DNA of 42,318 bases from Paludibacteraceae bacterium (lineage in GTDB: Bacteria; Bacteroidota; Bacteroidia; Bacteroidales; Paludibacteraceae): contig JAGBRL010000078.1 of the NCBI GenBank assembly GCA_017632345.1, positions 1 to 42,318 of the forward strand. Reading direction: 5' to 3'. Made by a program: the position numbers and the translations under genes. Below the pieces are notes generated by a model. It did not search any database, was not told the origin of the DNA, and was given only the letters and a program-made list of their open reading frames with translations. Below, in pieces: positions 27,068-35,608 of this stretch; the stretch's first letter is position 1; each line of letters opens with the position of its first letter.

Positions 27068-27619
27068 TTAGAATATAATTTCCTTAGCCACTTTATTTTT
27101 GACCTCTTCGCCGCACAGCGCTTCTATTTGAGCAAGACCAAATTCGATAGCTGCCGCCGCGCTGCGTCCTGTGACAAACCTGTTTGACGAGACAACAGCT
27201 TTGCTGTTCTGCACATCAGCTCCTTTGAGATAAGCTTCGTAGCCTGGGAAGCATGTCGCAGCTTCGCCGCTGAGCAGCCCCATGTCGCCAATAACCATCG
27301 GAGCGGCGCATATTGCTGTTATGATCTTTTTGTCGTCGTTGGCCTTTCGCAAGATGTCTTTTAGCCTTTCGCACGCATATAAGTTTTTATGGCCAGGCCC
27401 GCCGGGCAGCATCAGCAAGTCGAATACAGAGCAGTCCACATCCGCCATAAGCTCGTCTGCTGTCACATTGATGTTGTGAGACCCGATTACCGATTTGTTG
27501 TCGTTGATGGAAACCAAAGTCACCTCCACACCTGCTCTCCTCAACAAATCTGCCGGAACTAACGCTTCGGCCTCTTCGAATCCGTTGGCCAAAAACACAA
27601 CTGCTTTTTTGCTTTTCAT
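27068..27619 (-). CDS. DJ-1/PfpI family protein (ThiJ-like)
   Basis: This 183-residue protein has the DJ-1/YajL arrangement. FLANGFEEAEAL carries the conserved Glu near residue 15, a glycine-rich LPGGPGHKNL lies near 72, and the nucleophilic elbow with its reactive Cys is AICAAPMV near 103. It ends with an Ala-rich helix. Members act as redox-sensing chaperones or as glyoxalase-like and deglycase-like enzymes, and the exact activity is debated. The older label of thiazole-phosphate biosynthesis is not supported by any thiamine gene here. The gene stands alone, downstream of the tonB terminator. Confidence 0.9.
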   Translation of the reverse strand: MKSKKAVVFLANGFEEAEALVPADLLRRAGVEVTLVSINDNKSVIGSHNINVTADELMADVDCSVFDLLMLPGGPGHKNLYACERLKDILRKANDDKKIITAICAAPMVIGDMGLLSGEAATCFPGYEAYLKGADVQNSKAVVSSNRFVTGRSAAAAIEFGLAQIEALCGEEVKNKVAKEIIF

Positions 27620-27751
27620 TGTATTATTTATTTGTAGTTATGAGAGACTTTTTCCTGCACTATAAGCGCAAGATTAAGTCTGTCTGTTTCTTATTCTTTT
27701 GTAAAATTAGTGATTTTATTTGTTTGAAAAAGCTTTTGCAGTTATTTTTTG

Positions 27752-27793
27752 AAAAAAAAATGCCAAAATTGCATGGAAAAGCAAATTTTGGCA
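27752..27793 (-). terminator. Terminator of the exbB-exbD-tonB operon
   Basis: On the minus strand TGCCAAAATTTGC and TGCAATTTTGGCA pair around a short loop and are followed by nine T residues. It is located about 56 bp after the TonB-like stop. Confidence 0.85.
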
Positions 27794-27819
27794 CTTTAAT
27801 AAGTTTGAATATCAATTTA

Positions 27820-27862
27820 GGTAACCACCATAAATTGCGACACGTAATTTATTCTAATTTGA
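27820..27862. repeat. Degenerate palindrome-like repeat at the end of tonB
   Basis: GGTAACCACCATAAATTGCG and the following CGTAATTTATTC align with the 43-bp palindrome at 23504-23546 at about 24 of 33 positions. The right part overlaps the final codons of the TonB-like gene. Confidence 0.45.
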
Positions 27863-28715
27863 AATTGTACGTGATAGTTCCGCTTTGATTGTTTCCGGAG
27901 CGTATCGCATTAAATTTAGTTTTTCGGGCAGCCTCTACTGCAGCCTTTCGCAGGGTAGGGTTGTCTAAGTTCGTTCCGGCACCGCACTCTGCGCTTATCA
28001 CAGAGCCGGATTTGTCAACAATAATCTGCACAACGATTTTGCCCTCTTCATATACGCTGTAAGACGGCTCTGCAAGTTTTCCGCTCAAAGCTCTTCCGGC
28101 AAGCGACCAAGAGCTGTTTGTTCCGGACTTAGAAGCCCCGTCTGCGCTTTTTGAGTCTGTTCCGCCGAACGGATTTCCTTTGCTTCCTTTGCCTCCGCCG
28201 TCACCAATTCCGGCCGATGCCTGGTCATTTCCTACACCGCCGGAGCCGGAGCCGCCGAATACGCTTTTAGCGCGGTTCCCAATCTCTTCAGCTTTTTTAC
28301 GTTTTGCGTCTTCTATCGCCTTCTTCTCAGCTTCCTTCCGTCTCTGTTCGGCTAGCTCAGCCTCTTTTTTTCTCTTCTGTTCAGCAAGTTCCTTTTGTCT
28401 TTTCTCCTCCTCTTTTTTCTTTTTGGAGTCAGACATAGAAACGGACTCCTCCAAATCCTGAGTGAGAGCTTCCTCTGGGGCGGCAGGCTGTTCAGGAGCC
28501 GGCTGCAATGATTCCGCGCCTTCAACTTCGGAGGCTGGAGTTGGTTCAAAAAGGTCGTCGCCGCCAGTCAGGTCGGTTCCCATAGCGACAGCAAGCCCTT
28601 CCTCCTCTTCAGGCTCTAGGTTAGGAAGAGTCATGAAAAGAAGGACTAAAAGCAGCAGCGCATGCACCGTTATAGTGCCTATGGCTCCGATTATTTTAGA
28701 TTTCTCTAATTTCAT
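27849..28715 (-). CDS. TonB/TolA-like energy transducer
   Basis: This 288-residue protein has one N-terminal membrane anchor (about residues 9-30), then an acidic Pro/Glu/Ala-rich linker and a TolA-like charged helix (residues ~95-150, runs of KKKEEEKRQKELAEQ). A Gly/Ser-rich spacer follows, and then a C-terminal TonB domain of about 85 residues containing YSVYEEGKIVVQIIVDKSGSV and LRKAAVEAARKTKF. The helix is like TolA and the C-terminus like TonB, so its job, powering outer-membrane import or keeping the envelope intact, cannot be settled from sequence. It closes the pdxJ-exbB-exbD-tonB operon and ends in a strong terminator. Confidence 0.85.
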   Translation of the reverse strand: MKLEKSKIIGAIGTITVHALLLLVLLFMTLPNLEPEEEEGLAVAMGTDLTGGDDLFEPTPASEVEGAESLQPAPEQPAAPEEALTQDLEESVSMSDSKKKKEEEKRQKELAEQKRKKEAELAEQRRKEAEKKAIEDAKRKKAEEIGNRAKSVFGGSGSGGVGNDQASAGIGDGGGKGSKGNPFGGTDSKSADGASKSGTNSSWSLAGRALSGKLAEPSYSVYEEGKIVVQIIVDKSGSVISAECGAGTNLDNPTLRKAAVEAARKTKFNAIRSGNNQSGTITYNFKLE

Positions 28716-28723
28716 ATTAAATG

Positions 28724-29134
28724 TTATTTAGAAGGCCGAGTCGCGATTACCAACTTGAACTTGTTCACGTTAGCAATGTTCAGAACCTTCACGACTTCGC
28801 CGTGAGGAACGGTTTCGTCCGCGTAAAGAGCGACGTACATTTCAGGCTCAGCCAGATTTCTGCTTTGTAGAAAAGCTTCAAGTTCGTCAAATACTATCGG
28901 GCGTTCTTTCTCCTTTCCAAAAGCGACGTAATAGTTCAGTTCTTTGTCTATAATCACTCTTGTGAGCGGTTTCGCAGATGTCTGCTGTTTGCTTTGCGGC
29001 AGCATAATCTTTATAGCGTTCGGGTGAACTACAGTTGATGTCAACATGAAAAAGATCAGAAGCAAGAAGACAATATCTGTCATTGACGACATATTGAAGC
29101 TTGCGTCGGCCTTGTTTCTTCTTTTCAGACTCAT
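28724..29134 (-). CDS. ExbD/TolR family proton-channel protein
   Basis: This 136-residue protein has one membrane segment near residues 18-42 that contains the essential Asp of SSMTDIVFLLLIFFM, and a small periplasmic domain ending in NVNKFKLVIATRP. It forms the proton channel with the ExbB/TolQ subunit encoded just upstream and passes energy to the TonB-like protein just downstream. The 22-bp and 8-bp gaps fit one mRNA. Confidence 0.9.
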   Translation of the reverse strand: MSLKRRNKADASFNMSSMTDIVFLLLIFFMLTSTVVHPNAIKIMLPQSKQQTSAKPLTRVIIDKELNYYVAFGKEKERPIVFDELEAFLQSRNLAEPEMYVALYADETVPHGEVVKVLNIANVNKFKLVIATRPSK

Positions 29135-29156
29135 ACTCTTTTAAAATTTAGGGCAG

Positions 29157-29858
29157 TTAGTTTGCCGGTTCGTTCAAAATATCCATAAATTCAAGAGCGT
29201 GAGCCTCGATGTCTCTCACAACTTTGTCAACAAGCGTAATCAGATAGTTGTAAGCGAAGTAAGCTACGATTCCGACTATAAGGCCGGCAACGGTAGTGAC
29301 CATTGCGGTGTATATACCGCCGGCAAGGTTTGTAACGTCTATGTTGTTCCCTGCATTAGCCATGTTATAGAAAGCCTCGATCATTCCGACAACAGTGCCG
29401 AGGAATCCGATCATAGGTCCGCCGCCAGATATTGTGGCAACAATCGAAAGCCCTTTTTCAAGCTTTGAGACTTCAAGGTTGCCTACGTTTTCAATGGCGA
29501 CCATAACGTCGTTCATAGGGCGGCCTAGGCGAGAGATGCCTTTGCCTATCATGCGCGCGTAAGGAGTGTCCGTGTTCTGGCAAAGAGTCAGAGCTGCGTC
29601 TATTTTCCCTTCGTTGATGTAATCTTTGATTCTGTTCATGAACGAAGAGTCTTTGCGAGAAGCTTTGCGTATCACCACAAGCCTTTCGATGAAAATATAC
29701 ACTGCGATGATGCAGAGAAGTAGCAGCGGAATCATTATCCAGCCTCCCTTCATGGCCATGTCCAACAAGTTCAGCTCTGCATTCTGTGCTGCAGCCTGCT
29801 CAGTCACCGACACCATAGAGTCGGCAGCCATAGATTGTAATAATACAGTTAAATTCAT
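29157..29858 (-). CDS. MotA/TolQ/ExbB family proton-channel protein
   Basis: The 233-residue protein has three membrane segments (about residues 38-60, 138-165 and 172-200) and the ExbB/TolQ core GGGPMIGFLGTVVGMIEAFYNMA. The third helix holds TTVAGLIVGIVAYFAYN with the conserved Thr. The N-terminus before the first helix is short and Ala-rich. It sits between pdxJ and exbD, an order often seen in Bacteroidota. With the ExbD-like and TonB-like products it should harvest the proton gradient for outer-membrane work. Confidence 0.9.
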   Translation of the reverse strand: MNLTVLLQSMAADSMVSVTEQAAAQNAELNLLDMAMKGGWIMIPLLLLCIIAVYIFIERLVVIRKASRKDSSFMNRIKDYINEGKIDAALTLCQNTDTPYARMIGKGISRLGRPMNDVMVAIENVGNLEVSKLEKGLSIVATISGGGPMIGFLGTVVGMIEAFYNMANAGNNIDVTNLAGGIYTAMVTTVAGLIVGIVAYFAYNYLITLVDKVVRDIEAHALEFMDILNEPAN

Positions 29859-29888
29859 TGCTCTTTATTGTTTTTTTGTTTCACTTCT

Positions 29889-30602
29889 TTATTTTAAACA
29901 ATCTTTATACATTTTTATTGTCTGTTCAAGTCCCAAATATAACGCGTCAGATATGAGGGCGTGTCCTATGGAGACCTCCTTCAGCCAAGGTATATTCTCG
30001 TGCATATACTGAAGGTTTTCCAGACTCAGGTCGTGTCCTGCATTGACACCTAGACCCGCCTCTTTTGCCACTTTCGCAGCCTCGACGAAAGGCTTTATCG
30101 CCGCCTCTCTGTCTGACGTATATTCAGAGGCGAACGGTTCGGTGTACAGTTCCACTCTGTCAGCTCCGGTCTTTGCGGCGTTGCGGATGTTGTCCAAGTT
30201 GGTGTCTATGAAGATTGACACGCGGATGCCTTCGGCCTGCAGCTCTTCTATAACCTCCTTTAAGAAGTCTTCGTTAGCGATAGTGTCCCATCCTGCCGAC
30301 GATGTTATAGCGTCAGGAGCATCTGGCACCAGTGTGACCTGCGTAGGCTTAGCGAGCTTCACAAGTTCTATGAACTCAGGGCTTGGGTAGCCTTCTATGT
30401 TGAACTCTGTTGACACCACAGTTTTCAGGTCAAGCACGTCCTTGTATCGGATATGCCTTTCGTCTGGTCTTGGGTGAACCGTGATTCCCTCCGCGCCGAA
30501 AGCTTCGCAGTCTTTCGCAACTTTAAGGATATCAGGCACATTGCCGCCACGCGCATTGCGTATCGTGGCTACCTTATTTATATTGACACTAAGTTTAGTC
30601 AT
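29889..30602 (-). CDS. pdxJ: Pyridoxine 5'-phosphate synthase
   Basis: The 237-residue protein makes pyridoxine 5'-phosphate from deoxyxylulose phosphate and 3-amino-2-oxopropyl phosphate in vitamin B6 synthesis. The opening [51 protein letters not shown] and the closing [17 protein letters not shown] are PdxJ landmarks, and the usual catalytic Glu and His residues are within them. It lies 30 bp before exbB, a common Bacteroidota linkage. It probably shares a transcript with ribBA, whose stop is 66 bp upstream, although a hairpin (GACGCAAGTTTTGCGTC) lies between. Confidence 0.95.
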   Translation of the reverse strand: MTKLSVNINKVATIRNARGGNVPDILKVAKDCEAFGAEGITVHPRPDERHIRYKDVLDLKTVVSTEFNIEGYPSPEFIELVKLAKPTQVTLVPDAPDAITSSAGWDTIANEDFLKEVIEELQAEGIRVSIFIDTNLDNIRNAAKTGADRVELYTEPFASEYTSDREAAIKPFVEAAKVAKEAGLGVNAGHDLSLENLQYMHENIPWLKEVSIGHALISDALYLGLEQTIKMYKDCLK

Positions 30603-30668
30603 TTTTTTACATTAAAGAATTTAAGTCTTTTTTAGTTTCAGCGAGAAGACGCAAGTTTTGCGTCAGCA

Positions 30669-31877
30669 TCAGATGTGCAAAGTATGGCCCATGCGCACCT
30701 TTTTTGTTTTGATGTAAAATTCGTTGTGGCAGTTCGGAGTTATTTCAATCGGAACGTTCTCAACGATTTCAAGGCCGAAACTTTCAAGGCCTATTCTTTT
30801 TACCGGATTGTTGGTCATCAGACGCATTTTGTTAACGCCAAGTTCTCTTAAGATTTGAGCGCCTACACCGTAGTCGCGTTCGTCAGGCTGAAATCCGAGA
30901 TGGACGTTTGCGTCAACTGTGTCAAGTCCCTCTTCTTGCAGCTTGTAAGCCTTTATCTTGTTCATCAGTCCGATGCCGCGACCTTCCTGATTCATGTAAA
31001 CAAGCACGCCTTTGCCCGCCTCTTCAATGCGTTTCATCGCTTCGTGCAGCTGTTCTCCGCATTCGCAGCGCATAGAGCCGAAAATGTCGCCAGTGGCGCA
31101 CGACGAGTGCACGCGCACAAGAATAGGCTCGTCAGCTTTCCACTCTCCTTTTATCAGAGCCATGTGTTCAAGTCCGTTAGATTTCTGTCTGAACGGTATG
31201 AGCTTGAAGTTTCCGAACGCAGTAGGCATTTTCACCATGTCACCTTTTTCTACTAACGACTCCTGCTTAAGTCTGTAGGCGATAAGGTCTCTGATGGTTA
31301 TAATTTTTATCCCGAACTTTTTAGACACTTCCACAAGCTGAGGCATTCTGGCCATTGTTCCGTCGTCGTTAAGAATCTCGATCAGAGCAGCCGCGGGCTG
31401 AAGCCCTGCAAGTCGAGCCAAGTCAACAGCCGCCTCTGTATGTCCGGCTCTCCTGAGCACCCCCTTGTCCTGCGCGTAAAGCGGGTTGATGTGCCCCGGA
31501 CGACCGAAAGTGGCAGGTGTCGAATTCGGGTCGGCAAGCGCCTGTATTGTTGCGGCGCGGTCGTAGATGGAGACCCCGGTAGTGCATCCTTCGAGTTTGT
31601 CAACAGTCACGGTGAACGGAGTGCCTAAAATTGATGTGTTGTTGCCCACCTGATGAGGTATTTCCAGCTCGATGCTTCGTTTTATAGTAATAGGCGCGCA
31701 CAAAACTCCGCGACCCTCCTTGAGCATGAAGTTTACTTTTTCGGGTGTGATTTTCTCTGCCGCCACGATGAAGTCGCCTTCGTTTTCGCGGTCTTCGTCA
31801 TCAACAACAATCAGGAACTCTCCGTTACGGAAGTCCTCAATCGCCTCTTCGATAGTATTTAGTTTGAATTTATCCAT
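30669..31877 (-). CDS. ribBA: Bifunctional DHBP synthase / GTP cyclohydrolase II
   Basis: The 402-residue protein joins the two first-step enzymes of riboflavin synthesis. The N-terminal DHBP synthase (about residues 1-205) shows [18 protein letters not shown] near 22 and [12 protein letters not shown] near 99. The C-terminal GTP cyclohydrolase II shows zinc ligands in [24 protein letters not shown] near 255 and NQEGRGIGL near 293. Length and domain order are normal. It starts 6 bp after the lptG/F gene and so is probably in the same operon. No FMN riboswitch is evident in the short gap. Confidence 0.95.
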   Translation of the reverse strand: MDKFKLNTIEEAIEDFRNGEFLIVVDDEDRENEGDFIVAAEKITPEKVNFMLKEGRGVLCAPITIKRSIELEIPHQVGNNTSILGTPFTVTVDKLEGCTTGVSIYDRAATIQALADPNSTPATFGRPGHINPLYAQDKGVLRRAGHTEAAVDLARLAGLQPAAALIEILNDDGTMARMPQLVEVSKKFGIKIITIRDLIAYRLKQESLVEKGDMVKMPTAFGNFKLIPFRQKSNGLEHMALIKGEWKADEPILVRVHSSCATGDIFGSMRCECGEQLHEAMKRIEEAGKGVLVYMNQEGRGIGLMNKIKAYKLQEEGLDTVDANVHLGFQPDERDYGVGAQILRELGVNKMRLMTNNPVKRIGLESFGLEIVENVPIEITPNCHNEFYIKTKKVRMGHTLHI

Positions 31878-31883
31878 TTTGTT

Positions 31884-33458
31884 TTAAATTATTTCTTTCG
31901 GTGTAATATCACTGTCTTTTGCAGATTCGTCGTCACCATCCTCTGTACCTTCGTCAATTGCGGAGGTTTGCTTAAAGTTCGGATTTTCCGTATCTATCTT
32001 CTTTTTGCGTTTGAACAATGATTTGAAGTTAGTGTTTATCGAAATCATAGAGTCTGTTGCCGCCAAGTATGTAAGATATATTCCCAGAGGGAACAATACT
32101 GCAGAACTTAGCCACATTCCAGACCACACGTGCCAGACACCTTCGCGAGCCATCTTATAGCCCATGTTGTCTATGATGTAGTATATGATGAACAGGAACA
32201 CCGATATCACGACCGGCACTCCAAGCCCTCCTTTTCGGATGATAGCTCCAAGAGGAGCGCCGATAAAGAAGAACACGAGGCAGGCAAACGAGAGCGTGAA
32301 CTTGCGGTGCCTTTCTATGTCATGTCTGCGCGTGTTGCGGTCTATCATTCTTTCTCTTTCGATGTATTTGTTTTTCAAATCCTCCATGTTCTGATTCGCG
32401 TGCATTGTCGCATAGTTCAGAATATCTTTCTTCACTATGGTGTTCTTTTTGCTGAACAGCGAATCTATGTTGTACGAACTTTTGTCCGCAATAGAACTCG
32501 TCAACTCTGCGAGCGGCAAGTTCTCTACGCCTGCTACACGGTTGAAGTACCGTTCGTTGACAAACATCTCCGTGGTCCTCCTGTTGATGCTGTCAGAACG
32601 TTTGGTCAAAGAATCGACTGCGTACGTCAGCGCGTCGAGGTCTTTGCACGTCCATCTGTTAGACGCCGCGCTCTCGTCCGTGCGGTTGAAGTTTGAGTCG
32701 AAGTCTATGAGCATCTGCCGGTAAGAGAAAGTTTCTCTTCTGTAAGGCACGTTTTTTGCGTTCTCTTGCGTCTCTTTCAGGTTTTCGAACGACTCTCCGC
32801 TGTACAGTTCCAAAATGAGGTTGAGCTTGTCGTCAGACATCTTCAGACGTCCGGAGTCTGCTGTGATTATCGTCGCTTTGTCAACGATCCCGTACTGTCC
32901 GCTAAATTCGTCGGGGAACTTGTATATCATAAGGTCTTTGAGCAGCTTGCTGTCTCTGTCCTTCTCCCTCACGTATATGCTTATGCTTTTTATGTCTTTG
33001 TAGAAAGAGCCTTCTGGAATCTCCACTTCGGGCGACTTTTGGCTCATAGAACGCAGCAGTACATAGAGCTTTGTCTGAATCTTCGGCATTGCCTCGTTGG
33101 AGAAGAAGAAAGCTCCGACGCATATAAACGTTATGAAGACCAAAAACGGTTTCATGATGCGGAAAAGAGATATGCCGGCGGCCTTCATGGCTATTAGCTC
33201 CATGCGTTCGCCAAGATTTCCGAAGGTCATGAGAGAGGAGAGCAGTATTGCCAAAGGCAGCGCCATGGGTACGAGAGACAGAGCCGCATATCCGAAAAAT
33301 TCAAAGAGGACGGATATTTCAAGCCCTTTCCCGACCATCTCGTCAACGTATTTCCACAAAAACTGCATCAGCACGATGAACAGGCACACGAAAAACGTGG
33401 CGAAGAACGCGCCAAGATAGTCCTTTATGAGAAATAAATGTAGTCGTTTTATACGCAT
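31884..33458 (-). CDS. LptF/LptG-family lipopolysaccharide export permease (YjgP/YjgQ)
   Basis: From the ATG at 33458 (MRIKRLHLFLIKDYLGAFF) the protein has 524 residues. Membrane segments at the N-terminus (three, residues ~10-110) and at the C-terminus (three, ~395-490) flank a large periplasmic domain. Layout and the opening FLIKDYLGAFF are those of LptF/LptG, which drive LPS from the inner membrane to LptC. In Bacteroidota one or two such proteins act with LptB; which of LptF or LptG this is cannot be told. A longer ORF start at 33485 would precede the -7-like TATTTTTG at 33483-33490, so I use 33458. It heads the operon with ribBA. Confidence 0.85.
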   Translation of the reverse strand: MRIKRLHLFLIKDYLGAFFATFFVCLFIVLMQFLWKYVDEMVGKGLEISVLFEFFGYAALSLVPMALPLAILLSSLMTFGNLGERMELIAMKAAGISLFRIMKPFLVFITFICVGAFFFSNEAMPKIQTKLYVLLRSMSQKSPEVEIPEGSFYKDIKSISIYVREKDRDSKLLKDLMIYKFPDEFSGQYGIVDKATIITADSGRLKMSDDKLNLILELYSGESFENLKETQENAKNVPYRRETFSYRQMLIDFDSNFNRTDESAASNRWTCKDLDALTYAVDSLTKRSDSINRRTTEMFVNERYFNRVAGVENLPLAELTSSIADKSSYNIDSLFSKKNTIVKKDILNYATMHANQNMEDLKNKYIERERMIDRNTRRHDIERHRKFTLSFACLVFFFIGAPLGAIIRKGGLGVPVVISVFLFIIYYIIDNMGYKMAREGVWHVWSGMWLSSAVLFPLGIYLTYLAATDSMISINTNFKSLFKRKKKIDTENPNFKQTSAIDEGTEDGDDESAKDSDITPKEII

Positions 33459-33741
33459 TTTGTCTAATGATTGTATTTTTTGCAAAAATAACTAAATTTT
33501 GCAAACTATGCTAAATTTTGGAATTTTAAAACATGAGCAGGTTGTTTTTATTGCTCATTTTTCTCTTTTTTTGTATCGGAGGCTCTGCGAAACCATTGTT
33601 TTTTCGAGGTCTGCCGCACGAATGCGGTTTCGCCAGAAAACGTTAAGAAAATAACTTCGGGTTTCGCTGCGATTCTTTCGGCTCAAGTGTTTTTTTTAAT
33701 TTATTTTTTTCTACTTTTGTGGGACATTAAACTTAGGGCTT

Positions 33742-34779
33742 ATGATTACAAAAATTATAGAAGAAGATTTAATTCAGAAAACCAAGTCTTACATTTTGAA
33801 TGCGTCTGACATAGTTATTGTTACGCATACCTCTCCAGACGGCGACGCTATGGGCTCTTCTCTTGGATTTGCTCATTTTTTGCGTTCCATAGACAAGTCG
33901 GTCACGGTGATTGTGCCTAATTCTTATCCTAAGTTTTTAAAGTGGATGCCGAGTGTCGCGCGTGTCGTGAATTTTGAAGAGGAGCGTGAACGGTGCGAAA
34001 GGGTTTTCAATGAAGCTGACCTGATATTTGCTCTGGATTTCAATGTGCTTACCAGGATAGGGGCGATGGCCGCTTTTGTGGCGGACGCTAAGGCTACAAA
34101 GATTCTTGTTGACCACCATCTGTATCCGGGTAATTTTGCTGACGTGATAATCTCTTATCCGAATATATCGTCAACGTCCGAAATGATCTTCAGGTTAATA
34201 TGCCGTATGGGGTATTTCACAGAGATGAGCAAGGCTTGTGCCGAATGTATATACACCGGTATGATGACGGATACTGGCGCTTTCACTTATAACTCTAACA
34301 GCTCTGAAATCTACAGCATCATATCCGAGCTGCTGAAGAAGGGCGTTGATAAGGACGCTATATACGACAAGGTTAACAACAATCATTCGCTTAGCCGTTT
34401 CCAGTTGCTGGGCTACGCTCTTAACAATAAGATGAGGGTGTTCCCTGAATACAGAACCGTGCTTATTACCCTTACTAAGGAGGAACTGGAAAAGTTCAGC
34501 CACAGAAAGGGCGATACGGAAGGGTTTGTGAACATGCCGCTCTCAATTGAAAATATCGTGTTCTCGGCCTTCTTTACGGAGGATGCGGAAAAGGTGAAGG
34601 TGTCTTTCAGGTCTCGGGGTGATTTCCCTGCAAATGAGTTTTCTGCAAAGGTTTATGGTGGCGGCGGACATCTTAACGCGGCCGGCGGCGAGTCGTACAG
34701 GTCCATGGAAGAGACGGTGGATATGTTTGAAAAGGCTTTGGCCGAGTATCAGACTATGTTGTTGGAAACTAAATTGTAA
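33742..34779 (+). CDS. DHH-family phosphoesterase (NrnA-like nanoRNase / pAp phosphatase)
   Basis: The 345-residue protein has the DHH catalytic motifs in order: THTSPDGDAMGSS near residue 30, LIFALDFN near 95, ILVDHHLYP near 121 and MMTDTGAFTYN near 172. A DHHA1 domain follows, ending in GGGGHLNAAGGES near 312. This is the layout of NrnA, which degrades short oligoribonucleotides and can dephosphorylate pAp. All metal ligands are present. It is followed after 4 bp by an FKBP-type lipoprotein gene, a linkage seen in Bacteroidota whose meaning is unclear. A TACTTTTG -7 match lies at 33712-33719. Confidence 0.92.
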   Translation: MITKIIEEDLIQKTKSYILNASDIVIVTHTSPDGDAMGSSLGFAHFLRSIDKSVTVIVPNSYPKFLKWMPSVARVVNFEEERERCERVFNEADLIFALDFNVLTRIGAMAAFVADAKATKILVDHHLYPGNFADVIISYPNISSTSEMIFRLICRMGYFTEMSKACAECIYTGMMTDTGAFTYNSNSSEIYSIISELLKKGVDKDAIYDKVNNNHSLSRFQLLGYALNNKMRVFPEYRTVLITLTKEELEKFSHRKGDTEGFVNMPLSIENIVFSAFFTEDAEKVKVSFRSRGDFPANEFSAKVYGGGGHLNAAGGESYRSMEETVDMFEKALAEYQTMLLETKL

Positions 34780-34783
34780 GTGT

Positions 34784-35320
34784 ATGATGAAGCGCGTGGC
34801 TCTTGTGTCTGTTGCGGCTCTTGTGTTGGCGGCGTGTAAGGACGGCGCCCCGCAGGTCCCTGCCAATAAGTTGCCTAAAGACACTTATTTTGAGGATATG
34901 ATGGAGTTTAACAAAGGGTTTGTTGAGTTTGAGATGGCGGAAATCGATTCGTTTGTCTCTGCTAATAACTTGGATATGCGGCAGACTCCTTCGGGTTTGC
35001 GTTACAAGATTACCGAAGAGGGAGGAGCGAAGCCTGAAAGCAAGAGCGTTGTGGCGTTCAGATATACGGTCTCTTTGCTTGACGGGACTGTTTGTCCTTA
35101 TATCAAAGAAAAAGAGGTGGTGAAGAAACTTGGTGCCGGCTCTTTGGAAAAGGGCTTTGAAGAGGCTTTGATGATGCTCGGCAAAGGCGGTAGCGGCGAC
35201 TTTATCGTGCCGTCTTATCTCGCGTTTAGCGTGTCTGGGTATAAGGATTGCGTGCCGTCAAGAACACCGGTAAGGTGCTCTATTGAACTTGTGGATATTA
35301 AGGCTGCCACTGCAAAATGA
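34784..35320 (+). CDS. FKBP-type peptidyl-prolyl isomerase lipoprotein
   Basis: From the first of two ATGs at 34784 the protein has 178 residues. It has a lipoprotein signal (ALVLAAC) and an FKBP domain over about residues 60-172, with TPSGLRYKITEEGG, FRYTVSLLDGTV, GSLEKGFEEALMMLGKGG and YLAFSVSGYKDCVPSRTPV. It resembles periplasmic FKBP lipoproteins of Bacteroidota (GldI-like). The aromatic pocket is partly changed, so isomerase activity is uncertain. It is translationally close to the DHH gene, 4 bp before it. An upstream open frame in the same phase overlaps the DHH gene and is not the real start. Confidence 0.8.
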   Translation: MMKRVALVSVAALVLAACKDGAPQVPANKLPKDTYFEDMMEFNKGFVEFEMAEIDSFVSANNLDMRQTPSGLRYKITEEGGAKPESKSVVAFRYTVSLLDGTVCPYIKEKEVVKKLGAGSLEKGFEEALMMLGKGGSGDFIVPSYLAFSVSGYKDCVPSRTPVRCSIELVDIKAATAK

Positions 35321-35362
35321 TTGATTTCTGAAGTGTAACTTGTATAAGTTGCCTTGTTTGAT

Positions 35363-35409
35363 AAAAAAATACGGAGCGGTGAACGTGAGGTCGCCGCTCC
35401 GCTTTTTTT
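35363..35409 (+). terminator. Terminator nested between inverted-repeat ends
   Basis: CGGAGCGGTGA pairs with TCGCCGCTCCG (one G-U pair) around ACGTGAGG, with an A7 run before and T7 run after. It is flanked by AACTTGTATAAGTTGCC (35337-35353) and GGCAACTTCTATAAATT (35411-35427), which are inverted copies of one another at 14 of 17 positions. Confidence 0.85.
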
Positions 35410-35410
35410 A

Positions 35411-35596
35411 GGCAACTTCTATAAATTACGATTTTTATTATTTGTGTCATAATTTCCGTTTCGGATGCTTTTGAATTCATTTTGCTTATCTTGCTCATAT
35501 CACTTAGTCACGATGCCCGCATCGCTCCCTCGCGATATAATCAACCTAAGCTAAATGCTCTTCAAAATCATCTCGTCCTAATTTATAGAAGCTGCC
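35411..35596. repeat. 186-bp intergenic element with 20-bp terminal inverted repeats
   Basis: The left end GGCAACTTCTATAAATTACG and the reverse complement of the right end, GGCAGCTTCTATAAATTAGG, agree at 18 of 20 positions. The interior contains the palindrome CGATGCCCGCATCG and no complete gene. TTA is present just outside each end and could be a 3-bp target duplication. Related copies or fragments lie at 25013-25175, 23504-23546, 13988-14077, 10766-10806 and 11031-11095. No transposase is encoded within it. Confidence 0.8.
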
Positions 35597-35608
35597 TTAA
35601 GTGCGTCA

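Noticed and set aside
30643..30660. Hairpin after ribBA as a terminator
   Set aside because: The 7-bp stem is perfect but no T-run follows on the minus strand, so I mention it only as a possible processing or attenuation site.
33486..33741. Hidden gene or RNA between lptG/F and the DHH gene
   Set aside because: The 256-bp divergent region holds only -7-like sites (TATTTTTG at 33483-33490 minus, TACTTTTG at 33712-33719 plus) without good -33 partners. I found no conserved RNA structure or credible frame.
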